Shown here in pieces: positions 11,107 through 21,124 of a DNA stretch of 64,000 nt. The DNA is from Pyrus communis (taxonomy: Eukaryota > Streptophyta > Magnoliopsida > Rosales > Rosaceae). Position 1 is the first letter of the stretch; every line of letters starts with the position of its first letter. Location of the stretch: contig NC_084804.1 of NCBI RefSeq assembly GCF_963583255.1, positions 33,768,953 to 33,832,952 on the forward strand. The letters run 5' to 3'. The notes under the pieces are model-generated. The model did not search any database and was not told where the DNA came from. It was given only the letters and a program-made list of their open reading frames with translations. Position numbers and translations under genes: made by a program.

Positions 11107-13483
11107 TAATTTTGATATCCCATAAATGTCAGATTTGCAAAATTTAAAATTTAGAAAGATAAAATGGAAGATTTTTGTACTGTGATTAAGAAATCACAAA
11201 CCCAAAGGGATTCCTTGGTCATTTTAATTAGTAATAATTAATAATATTGGATACTTGATTACTGTATGCTTTCTTTTGATGAAGTATTCAATGGTCTGAT
11301 TGTGTATTGTGGGTTGGTTGGCACCTATAAAGCATGGATATACAGTATGACATGACACAGTGATACATGAAATCTCTAAAAACTAGAATACGATATGTCA
11401 TGGATAAGGGATACGCGACCAAACTAAAGTATATGTGCTTCATAGGTTGGCACCAGCCCCCTTCTTGTTAGTGATATTAGTTTGATTATTAATGGAAACA
11501 AGCACAAAAACTGAATATACAAAAATAAGGGTTGGTTATTCACTTTTGCTTTTTTGGATTCAAAACATTTTTCGTGCTGGGTTAGCATCTACCCGAATAT
11601 GTGGATATACCCAAAGCCATTAAAATGTACGATCCTTTCATTATTTTTTCGCTTTTCAGGCATGTATGCTATTAGTCTTACAAAATGCAGCTATTGAGTT
11701 TGTTTTAACAGTAGATTTCATAGCAAACCCGTTCAAAAGGCATCTGTGTTACAAAATAAATACCTGTTTGTTTAGTAAATGACTATGGTTCGTTGTTGTA
11801 GGATGGTTGTTTACTTGTCCATTTCATATGTAACGTTCTTTAACAATATTTGCTCAGTCATTGTTGTAGTTTGCAAGAATGTGTTTGTTATTTTTTTTGG
11901 TCGGAACAAGAATGTGTTGGTTAAGGTTATCTGTTGTCGTGTAAACTTTAAACAATTATGTTCATTTCTATATCTTTTTGTTTACTCTATAAGGGTGGAC
12001 GATGAACTTGTTGATCAAAAGAAGTATCTTGAGGAGTCTTGCCAGCCTAAATGTGTGAAGCTTCTGATTGAATATCAGGTAATTTACTGGTGTTATTCAA
12101 AAAATCTGTGTGTTGCAACTTCTAGTACCAGGAATTGGCCTTCGTATGAACTTAAAGTTGGATCTGATTATTTATTAAAATTACTCGCTTACTTTTAAAT
12201 TCCTTATTTTGCTTCCCAAGATAGTCATATCTACTTGTTTGTATTATGTTGTACTTGTACCGTTGGCTTTTACCTGTACAGGCTTTTTTCTCTTTACCGA
12301 TGGGGATTACGAACTAGAAAGGCTTCAAATATATGTTCGCATGTGGTCTGACAAGTTAGAAATTATTAAGTGTTCTAAGTTTTTCCATTTGTGGAAGCAA
12401 TTTGGAGATGATATATAAATATCGAATTTAAAGTTAGTAATTGTAAGTTGTTATATGTATATCAGGCTAACATTATAAAGAGTAGTTGTGCAAAGGTTCT
12501 AGCATGAAAGAAGACTATCAGATGATCAAGATTCGAATTGTCATAAATAAGTGATTAAGCAAGCTTTTTTAACATGTTTTAATTGGGGTCTATTGTGAGA
12601 TGATGTGTGAATTGCAAAAAGAGTGAGACAAGCTAGATATATCGTATGCAATAGAGATTGAAATTTATCTTCAATGAAAGGATATTTCTTTCTGAAATAA
12701 AAATAAAAGATAGAGAATTCACTTTACAATGTACGTACACTGAGGATCTTCATAAGCTGCTATCTTTTCTCATCCACTAATGAGTAAGCCTGTCTGGGAA
12801 GGGACTGCAAAAAGTATAGAACATATACTTACTGAAGGATTTTTGTTATTTCTATCAAGTCTTACTAGACCATGAAGCCCAGTCAAAATCTATATCACTT
12901 GAACCTGTTCACAATCGGATATACTGTGGAAATTGAATCTTACAATTTTGGAACTTATTGTGCTGTATGTAGCTCTGTGAACATTGCAAACTTCTTGCCA
13001 CAGTTATGCAGTGAAGGTGTGGATTTATAATCAGCAGAATGGCTGCCAGCATTGGAAAATCTCTAGCAAATTTAACTATCATGCATCAGTTATTGCTCAA
13101 CCTTAGAAATTATGTGGATAAAAATGTCTTCCTAACGCTTTGATGTCTACCCGTTATTCACCCTTTTCCCTCCGTCCATGAGTAAGTGCTTTTGACTCTG
13201 TGAGTCGTCAATAATTTTGAGTTACAAGATTAAGTTGTTGAACTTTTTCTTCCATTTGTGTTTCCTTCTTCAAAAATTAAAAAGGAAATGGAATGCCATG
13301 ATAATCGGAGGTCTTCGTTTTGATATACTTCAGTGGGTAGGGGTTTTTCACGTATTGTTTTTAATGGACTAAAATTTGGTAATTGTACTGAAATTATTTG
13401 AACCTTTTTATTTGTTGTAGGCATGTGTTAAGAGGGTTGAAGGTGATGACACTGGAAACAAGCATTGCACAGGGCAGTACTTT
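11105..13483 (+). pseudogene. QCR6: QCR6 copy B: intron 1 part, exon 2, intron 2, truncated exon 3
   Basis: The sequence is closely similar to 16,712-18,836 of the intact gene. Exon 2 (11,994-12,078, behind ATAAG acceptor) reads VDDELVDQKKYLEESC..., intact in frame. Exon 3 (13,421-13,483) holds 21 codons in frame and breaks off after GQYF. The rest of exon 3 and exon 4 are replaced by the sequence that precedes the PORR gene. The leader exons with the first two bases of the start codon are absent, replaced by the PORR fragment. Relative to the intact copy it keeps about 310 bp of intron 1 that the intact copy lacks (about 11,410-11,732), and it lacks a few short stretches of intron 2. It lost function by exchange between PORR and QCR6 repeats. 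Confidence 0.85.
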
Positions 13484-13619
13484 GTAAGTTCGTTGTCTGT
13501 CATGCTATCCAGTTTGTGTTCTGCATGAATTTGTTCTCCCAAACAGTTGTATTAATTTATTACCATTTTTCTTTTAGTTTTCATTTTGAAGGTATTGAGG
13601 ATACATAAAGAAGAGAAAT

Positions 13620-14846
13620 ATGGCTGCTACAGTGCACTTTCGAAACCCAAGACCTGTTCAAAACTTTGCTCGGTATTTTTCTCTATGGTCAATGAAGAAG
13701 GACCCATATCTTGAATCTGCTCTGTCTAAAAATCGCAGATGGATAGTGAATAATCAAATAAAAAACATCATCCTTAGGTGCCCTGATCACGTAGCAACAG
13801 TGGCCTTCATTCAGAAGAAGTTCAAGACCCTTGATCTTCAAGGAAAGGCTCTCAATTGGCTCAAAAAATACCCATGTTGCTTTCAAGTCTATCTGCAAGG
13901 CGATGAGTATTACTGCCAGCTAACTAAACGGATGATTTCTTTGGTAGAAGAAGAAGAATCTGTCAAAGATATGCAGGAACATGTCTTTGTGGAGAGATTA
14001 GCAAAGTTGCTTATGATGAGCTCCAATCAAAGACTAAATGTTGTCAAGCTTAATGTACTGAAGCGGAACTTTGGTTTCCCAGATGACTATTTAATTAGAC
14101 TTGTGCCAAAATATTCTGATGTGTTTCGGATTGTTAATTATAGTGGGCGGCGGAGTTCCATGGAGATTGAGCTAGTGTCTTGGAATCCAGATTTGGCAGT
14201 TTCTGCTATAGAAGCTTCAGCTCACAAGCAAGGAACCGAACCATGTTTCACAAGCTCATTGCCTTCAACTTGGATCAAGTCATGGGAAAGATTTCATGAA
14301 TTTAACGCGACTCGTTATATTTCACCCTACTTGGACTCCAAAGGCTTTGCGGAGGGATCAAAGGAGATGGAGAAGAGGACGGTGGCTTTGGTGCATGAGT
14401 TGTTGTCGTTGACTCTATGGAAGAAAGCATCAATTATGAAGCTGGCAAATTTTCGGAGAGAGTTCATTTTGCCCGAGAAATTGAATGTTTTGTTGCTTAA
14501 GCACCCTGGCATATTCTATGTCTCAAATAAGTACCAGAGCTATACTGTCCTTCTTAGAGAAGCTTATAATGGGCAAGAACTGGTTGATAAAGATCCACTT
14601 GTTGTTGTGAAGGAGAAGTTTGGGGAACTTATGCAGGAGGGGCTTCATGAATATAACTGCAGACGTCATTTGGTAAATCTAGAAAAGAAGAAAAAGAGAG
14701 GCATGGTTTTGGGTAGATCAAATGAAGACAAGGACGTGAGCTCCGAGAAGTCTGACCTCGAGGATCAGGGTGACAGAGGAGGGTTGTTTGATCCAGAAGA
14801 ACGAAAGCGATTCTATAAAGTTCTCTTTGATGACGGTGCCCCATGA
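13620..14846 (+). CDS. PORR-domain organelle RNA-binding protein (WTF-like, probably mitochondrial)
   Basis: This is an intact single-exon ORF of 408 aa. It starts at ATG 13,620 and ends at TGA 14,844-14,846. Residues 1-about 30 (MAATVHFRNPRPVQNFARYF) are basic, hydroxylated and poor in acid, as in a mitochondrial presequence. Residues about 35-360 form the plant organelle RNA recognition domain: DPYLESALSKNRRW near the start, PCCFQVY, LPEKLNVLLLKHPGIFYVS and LVDKDPLVVVKEKFGELM. The tail is Lys- and Asp/Glu-rich. Known family members (WTF1, WTF9, RPD1) bind organellar group II introns and help splice them. Here I infer a mitochondrial role from the N-terminus only; the exact orthologue is not identified. 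Upstream the ORF is joined to a broken QCR6 exon 3, and its usual leader seems to have stayed with copy B. A UTR acceptor CTTTTAG lies at 13,577. Confidence 0.9.
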   Translation: MAATVHFRNPRPVQNFARYFSLWSMKKDPYLESALSKNRRWIVNNQIKNIILRCPDHVATVAFIQKKFKTLDLQGKALNWLKKYPCCFQVYLQGDEYYCQLTKRMISLVEEEESVKDMQEHVFVERLAKLLMMSSNQRLNVVKLNVLKRNFGFPDDYLIRLVPKYSDVFRIVNYSGRRSSMEIELVSWNPDLAVSAIEASAHKQGTEPCFTSSLPSTWIKSWERFHEFNATRYISPYLDSKGFAEGSKEMEKRTVALVHELLSLTLWKKASIMKLANFRREFILPEKLNVLLLKHPGIFYVSNKYQSYTVLLREAYNGQELVDKDPLVVVKEKFGELMQEGLHEYNCRRHLVNLEKKKKRGMVLGRSNEDKDVSSEKSDLEDQGDRGGLFDPEERKRFYKVLFDDGAP

Positions 14847-16320
14847 CAATATCATTCAGCAAGGAAGGAATGAAACTTATCCAACTGCTTTGCAAAGAGG
14901 AGGAATCAATATCACCAGAAGATGATGTAGAAAACAAGCAAGCCCACTGCGGCCGGACTCCCAGTCCCCACTGCCTCAAGTCAGCAATGGCCATCACCGT
15001 CTGTTCATCTGGTTGATATTGTATGTAGCCACTGTTTTACAATCCTTCCCCACAATGGAGACTGCAATCAGATGCAATATCGAATGGCCATGGCGGTGCT
15101 TTCTATGTTCCCTGCATTGTGGGTTTGCAATTCCGGCTTGGTCGTATATATGTTGTAATATAGCAAGTGTTGCTTTATTGTGCTGGCATTGTGATCTGCA
15201 GACGTTCTGGCTGGGAGAGGAGAGCTAGAATCGGCGAAATAACAAAAACTCATGGAGGATTGGAATTAGGAATTTAGGATAAGCTCAAGCTGGCTGAGAA
15301 AAAAACTCGAGCAGATGTTGGAGAAATTTTTTCAATATTCAAGCGGGTACTCCAGGTGTCATAAAATAAAATGAGTGGAGCGATGTGAAAAAATATATCA
15401 TTTTCTTCATTTGTATTATGACACGTGTCATTAACTACTAGCATCAATTGAAGACCGGTACTTGAATTTTTTATTTTTTCTGTAGATGGTGGGTCTATCA
15501 AGCAACTTGGGAAGGCTTGGTCTTCCTTTATCGCCAAGTTATTCAGACTTTATCTAATATACTTTTTAAGTAACTAATTATTAGGAGCTGCAAATCAGTA
15601 ATTCATTGACAATGTGAAAATAGTTTGTGAAACTTGCAGTACTTAGATTAGAACCAAACAACCAACCACCCAGTTTGGTCCCACTATTGTAAGGGTGGTT
15701 TTTACACATCCTAAAAACGAGTTCCACATTTCCCACATCATCAATTTCATGGAGATAGAAGACATAAATTGATATGATTTTGAAACCTCAAGGTGCTATG
15801 TGAAATTTTTTTAAAATATGTCACCTGTTATGATAATCACGCTTAAACGTGAAATGCATATAAAATGTAGACCTGAAAGAAAAAAATTTAAAAGAACTAA
15901 AATTAGCAGTTGATCACTTGGTACTACGCAACTACAACAAAATTTTATTCCTTAACTGAGTTCGGTTTCATGAATCCTAGAACGTCAATACGCTCAATTT
16001 TGCACCAAGTCTTATGTTAGCTTCAAATACTCTATGCATTTTCGTAAAGTTTTTTTTTTTTTTTTTTCTTTTCAAGTCTTCCTAGTTCTTCCTCTAACCC
16101 TTTTGCCTTGAACCTCTTTTCTCATAATTGTATTTTTTAATCGAAGCATCTATAGGTCTTCAGCTCACTACGGTCTAATAATATTTTTCATTACTTGTAT
16201 GTAAGAGGACAAATTTAACTCTCGTGAATAATAGAATCCTGAAGTTTAATTCTTGTGAATTGTAAATTTGTAACTAAATTATTATAACGAACATCCGTTG
16301 TGCTGTATTAAAATCAGCGG
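14847..16320. other. Intergenic: PORR 3' flank then AT-rich spacer
   Basis: The first about 350 bp are the PORR 3' UTR/flank, shared with copy A (7,102-7,440). Small frames on both strands here are shadows of that duplicate. From 15,200 to 16,300 I see AT-rich DNA, including a T-run near 16,050, with no gene. Confidence 0.6.
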
Positions 16321-16365
16321 TAGGCCCAAGCCCAAAAATAAGAAGGGTAGAGTGGGCCAAGTTTA
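16321..16365 (+). promoter_or_regulatory. Site II (TGGGCY) motifs upstream of QCR6
   Basis: GGCCCA at 16,323-16,328, GCCCA just after it, and TGGGCC at 16,353-16,358 lie about 180-220 bp before the first splice donor. Clustered TGGGCC/T motifs are known from promoters of plant nuclear genes for mitochondrial respiratory-chain proteins, where TCP factors bind. The match to QCR6's role supports this reading, but no expression evidence is available. Confidence 0.5.
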
Positions 16366-16691
16366 AATAGTTGACAAGTCTTTAGAGACCCATTCAACAG
16401 CTCCCCACAATCTCAGGTAGTGTGGTTCGCAAATTCCAAATTTCAACTTCCATTTCATCTCTCGGTTGTTTGTTTCTCTCTCTTCTGTTGTGAATTACAG
16501 CCATTGCACAACTCCGGAGCCGACCTTTCTCCTCGAATCACAAGGTATAATTTCTTCTTCGCGGCCCCCAATTAATTAAATTTGTAAAACACAACTAATT
16601 TCATTGGTTATTGTTTTTTGTAAATTTAATTAATTTATTTTGTTTGATTGTTTTTGTGCAGGAAATCTGAGAGCTTTTTCGGTTCTTCTCA

Positions 16692-18972
16692 ATGTGAGTA
16701 TTTCTGGGTTTTTAATAATTTTGATATCCCATAAATGTCAGATTTGCAAATTTTAAAAATTTATAAAAATAAAATGGAAGATTTTTGTACTGTGATTAAG
16801 AAATCACAAACCCAAAGGGATTCCTTGGTCATTTTAATTAGTAATAATTAATAATATCGGATACTTGATTTCTGTATGCTTTCTTTTGATGAGGTATTCA
16901 ATGGTCAGATTGTATATTGTGGGTTGGTTGGCACCTATAAAGCATCGATATACGGTACGACATGACACGGTGATACGTAAAATCTCTAAAAACTAGAATA
17001 CGATACGTCATGGAAAAGGGATACCTGTTCAAAAGGCATCTGTGTTACAAAATAAATACCCGTTTGTTTAGTAAATGACTATGGTTTGTAGTTGTAGAAT
17101 GGTTGTTTACTTGTCCATTTCATATGTAACGTTCATTAACAATATTTGCTCAGGCATTGTTGTAGTTGCAAGAATGTGTTTGTTTTTTTTTTTTTTTTTT
17201 GGTCGGAACAAGAATGTGTGGGTTAAGGTTCTCTGTCGTCGTGTAAACTTTAAACAATTATGTTTATTTATCTCTTTTTGTTTACTCTATAAGGGCGGAT
17301 GATGAACTTGTTGATCAAAAGAAGTATCTTGAGGAGTCTTGCCAGCCTAAATGTGTGAAGCCTCTGATTGAATATCAGGTAATTTACTGGTGTTGTTCAA
17401 AAAATCTGTGTGTTGCAACTTCTAGCACCAGGAATTGGCTTTCGTATGAAATTGAAGTTGGATCTGATTATTTATTAAAATTACTAGCTTACTTTTAGAT
17501 TCCTCATTTTGCTTCCCAAGATAGTCATATTTACCTGTACGGGCTGTTTTCTCTTTACCGATGGGGATTACAAACAAGAAAGGCTTCAAATATGTGTTTG
17601 CATGTGGTCTGATAAGTTAAAAATGCGTAAGTGTTCTAAGTTTTTCCATTTGTGGAAGCAATTTGGAGATGATATATAAATATCAAATTTAAAGTTAGTA
17701 ATTGTAAGTTGTTACATGTATATCAGGCTAACATTATAAAGAGTAGTTGTGCAAAGGTTATAGCATGAAAGAAGGCTATCAGATGATCAAGATTGGAATT
17801 GTTGTAAATAAGTGATTAAGCAAGCTCTTTTAACATGTTTTAATTGGGGTTTATTGCGAGATGATGTGTGAATTGCAAAAAGAGGGAGACAAGCTAGATA
17901 TATTGTATGCAATAGAGATTGAAATTTATCTTCAATGAAAGGATATTTCTTTTAGAAATAAAAATAAAAGATAGAGAATTCACTTTACAACGTACGTACA
18001 CTGAGGATCTTCATAAGCTGTTATCTCTTCTCATCCACTAATGAGTAAGCCTGTCCTGGAAGGGACTGCAAAAATGTTTCAATTTCGGATAAGTTTGTGT
18101 GAGAAAAGGGAAAAAGTATAGAACATATACTTACTGAAGGATTTTTGTTATTCCTGAAGGGGTGTGGGTTATGGATGTTTTTATAATTTGAACTTTACTC
18201 AAGGGATTAAGTCTTACTGGACGGTGAAGCCCCAATCAAAATCTATATCACTTGAACCTGTTGACTTTTGGATTTACTGTGGAAATTGAATCTTACAATT
18301 TTGGAACTTATTGCGCTGTATGTAGCTCCATGAACATTGCAGACTTCTTGCCACAGTTATGCAGTGAAGGTGTGGATTTATAATCAGCAGAATGGCTGCT
18401 AGCATTGGAAAATTTCTAGCAACTTTAACTATCTAGCATCAGTTATTGCTCAACCTTAGAAATTATGTGGATAAAAATGTCTGCCTAACGCTTTGATGTC
18501 TACCCGTTATTCACCCTTTTCCCTCCTTCCATCATTAAGTGCTTTCTACTCTGTGTGTTGTCAATAATTTTGAGTGACAAGATTAAGTTGTTGAACTTTT
18601 TCTTCCATTTGTGTTTCCTTCTTCAAAAATTAAAAAGGAAATGGAATGCCATGATAATTGGAGGTCTTTGTTTTGATATACTTCAGCAGGTAGGGGGTTT
18701 TCACGTATTGATTTGAATGGACTAAAATTTGGTAATTGTACTGAAATTATTTGAACCATTTTATTTGTTGTAGGCATGTGTTAAGAGGGTTGAAGGTGAT
18801 GACACTGGAAACAAGCATTGCACAGGGCAGTACTTTGACTACATATCTTGTGTTGACAAATGTGTAAGTCTTCATTTCATTATACTGTAGGAAAATTTTG
18901 TTCTCGCTCAGATGATGATCGTTGCCTTCTGCAATGCAGGTTGCGCCAAAGTTATTTCAAAAGCTCAAGTAA
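16692..18972 (+). CDS. QCR6: Cytochrome b-c1 complex subunit 6 (hinge protein), intact
   Basis: This is the acidic hinge subunit of mitochondrial complex III, which helps cytochrome c1 pass electrons to cytochrome c in the inner membrane. Leader exons: about 16,400-16,544 and 16,662-16,693. Coding parts: the start codon is split, AT at 16,692-16,693 and G at 17,294. Exon 2 is 17,294-17,378, exon 3 is 18,774-18,863, exon 4 is 18,940-18,972 (TAA). All introns are GT-AG and the frame is continuous. The product is 69 aa, the usual plant length, starting MADDELVDQKKYLEESC and ending APKLFQKLK. Cysteines 17, 21, 31, 45, 55 and 59 are the set expected for the disulfide-linked helical hairpin. It is the only complete copy among three in this window (A and B are broken). 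The upstream site II motifs fit a respiratory gene. Confidence 0.93.
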
Positions 18973-20600
18973 CGGAGTCAGAGTTCTACGGTCTCCCCAT
19001 CCTTTAATTGTTACTCTTTTACATTGGATATGAATTTTCAGACCGCGCCATGATGTTTGCCAGTTTTTGTTTCCAGCAACATTATTCAAATCTTGTCGAG
19101 AGGTCTTGAAATAGAATAAAAAGAAGATTTTGTGAGTTGGTTAATAAGGCATGCTGTTTTTGGATTTCATATAGCTAATAAGGTGAATTTTGCTAGTCTA
19201 AGTTTAATAGCACGGACCTCTTGTCATCCTGCTATCGACAATTATTGATTGATGGGAGAAGCAGTATCAGTCGTGCGTGGGCGGATGATGCTATAACAGG
19301 GTTTATCTTTGTGCGCAATCTGTGATGTATGTCTGCAATATTTTGACAGCCGAGGTTGAAAGTTTTGTATGTCCTTGCAATATTTGCTTCGTCCCCTATA
19401 CATTCAGCTTCCTTTTTCGAACAAAATGCCGAGTGCTGCCTTGGAATGGAGAGAAACTTAAGTGTAACCGAGTGTATTGTACAAACAGTAGGAATACATG
19501 GGTTGCTTTTCACGGCCATGGCGGCGCCGGAACTCTTTGGTGTCGACAATAGTGCAGGGTTTACGTGGTGACTGATAATAATTCTCCTTGGCGTGTTGGA
19601 ATGATCAATCGATGGCTTTTTCTTTCTTGATAAACATATGACTTATGCTTGGTGGATGAGTTGAAGGAACTGGGCAACGGGCAGGCATGGGGAGAGGATA
19701 GGGAAGGTGTGCGATGGTTGAATGTTTTTATCATGTACGAGTTTTAATAATATGTTTTTTCCGATAAAAAAAAACATTCATGTCCGAGTTTGAATCTTTT
19801 ATTTTTTTGTATTTTTCGTTTGACAGATTAAATAAAATAAAATATAGTTTTGTAAGACCAATTCCAACCTTTGATTAAAATCTAAAATTTTAGTCCAAAA
19901 ATTTTAAGTTTAATTTTAGTCCAAAAATTTTAAGTTTAATTCATTTTTTTTTCTTTCAACCTTTTTAGGTTAAATTTGTAGTATGAGATTATTAAATAAT
20001 AATTTTAAGATAATTTTTTTTCCTTAAAGTAACCTTTTAAAAAAAAATTATGTAGACTATAATTTAATTTTATAAACATTTTAATCTAAAAATATTTAGA
20101 TTCTGATAAATATTGAAAAATTACTAAACGGACACCATGAAACTCGTGGGACACTAGGAAAAAAAATATAAAACACATAATAGATTTGTTATTTACTTAC
20201 TTTAGCCGTTTCATATAAATTTGGATCATTAGATCTTTTTTTACTATTAGACTTGATTATAACCATTTGATTCAATAAATTTATAAATATAAAACTAAAA
20301 AAAATACACATATATAGTGGGCCAGTCCTACTAACTAAGGGGAAATCTTAACCTAAGTTTGGCCAAAAATGAGTTTTGAACTAAAATCCTATTTGCGTTG
20401 GAACAAGTTTAAAACCTAAAATTTGAGTTTTTACTAAAGTCGAGTAGGTTTAAATATAAAAAGCTAAAAGCCGAATTCAGTATTTTCTTGAAAGTTTTTG
20501 GACGGATGCCCAAAGTGGTGGAAAATTAAAAAAAAAGCCCACCACAGCAGCTTTTCCAGTTTTCTTAGAAACCCAGAAGGCAGACTACCCGTACCCAACC
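18973..20600. other. QCR6 3' UTR and intergenic spacer
   Basis: After the QCR6 stop the first few hundred bases are probably 3' UTR. Small open frames at 19,232-19,571 lie on both strands and have no family. From 19,780 to 20,560 the DNA is AT-rich with short direct repeats (TTTTAGTCCAAAAATTTTAA at about 19,887 and 19,914). No gene is seen. Confidence 0.55.
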
Positions 20601-20768
20601 CTAGAAACTTTTAAGGGACAAATACGCTTATTTTTCTCGGTCTCTCTCTCCCTCCCCCGGAAACTCTGTCTCTCTGTCTCTCTGTCTCTCGATTGTAATC
20701 CATTCGAACCCGATCGTTTTCCTCCGCAATCCGTCGATTCTGTTGCTTCTACTCCCTCTACGCCGCCC

Positions 20769-20771
<3 letters not shown>

Positions 20772-20823
<52 letters not shown>

Positions 20824-21067
20824 CACACACACATATATGCGTGTGTATATTTTGTTTCGTGTTGGTTTAGGATCAAATTCTTGCGGTACTGCTTTATGGT
20901 TGTAAAATCTGGATCTATTTCTGTAGATTTCGAAACATACAATAGCTAAATATGTATGTTTGTGTGTGTATATATACATATGTGTGTATATGTGTGTGAT
21001 GTGTGTGATGTGTGTGATGTGTGTTTGTATAATCTGTATTGATTGTGATTCTTGGTTTTGCGATTAG
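20772..21067 (+). other. Predicted 5' UTR intron of eIF5B with (CT)22 microsatellite
   Basis: The leader ends CGCCCCAA before GTAAGC (20,772), a good donor, and GCGATTAG (to 21,067) is a usable acceptor 57 bp before the start codon. Directly after the donor is (CT)22 at 20,777-20,820, followed by CA/TA-rich DNA and a TGTG/TGATGTGTG minisatellite at about 20,952-21,027. An AACCCTAG telo-box-like motif precedes the leader at about 20,598, common upstream of plant translation genes. The alternative acceptor near 20,927 cannot be excluded. The RERERER-type frames on the minus strand are simply this repeat. Confidence 0.55.
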
Positions 21068-21124
21068 GATTTTGGAAGGGGCTTCGATAATTGTTGAAAC
21101 AGATTATAATTTGTCGAAACCTTG

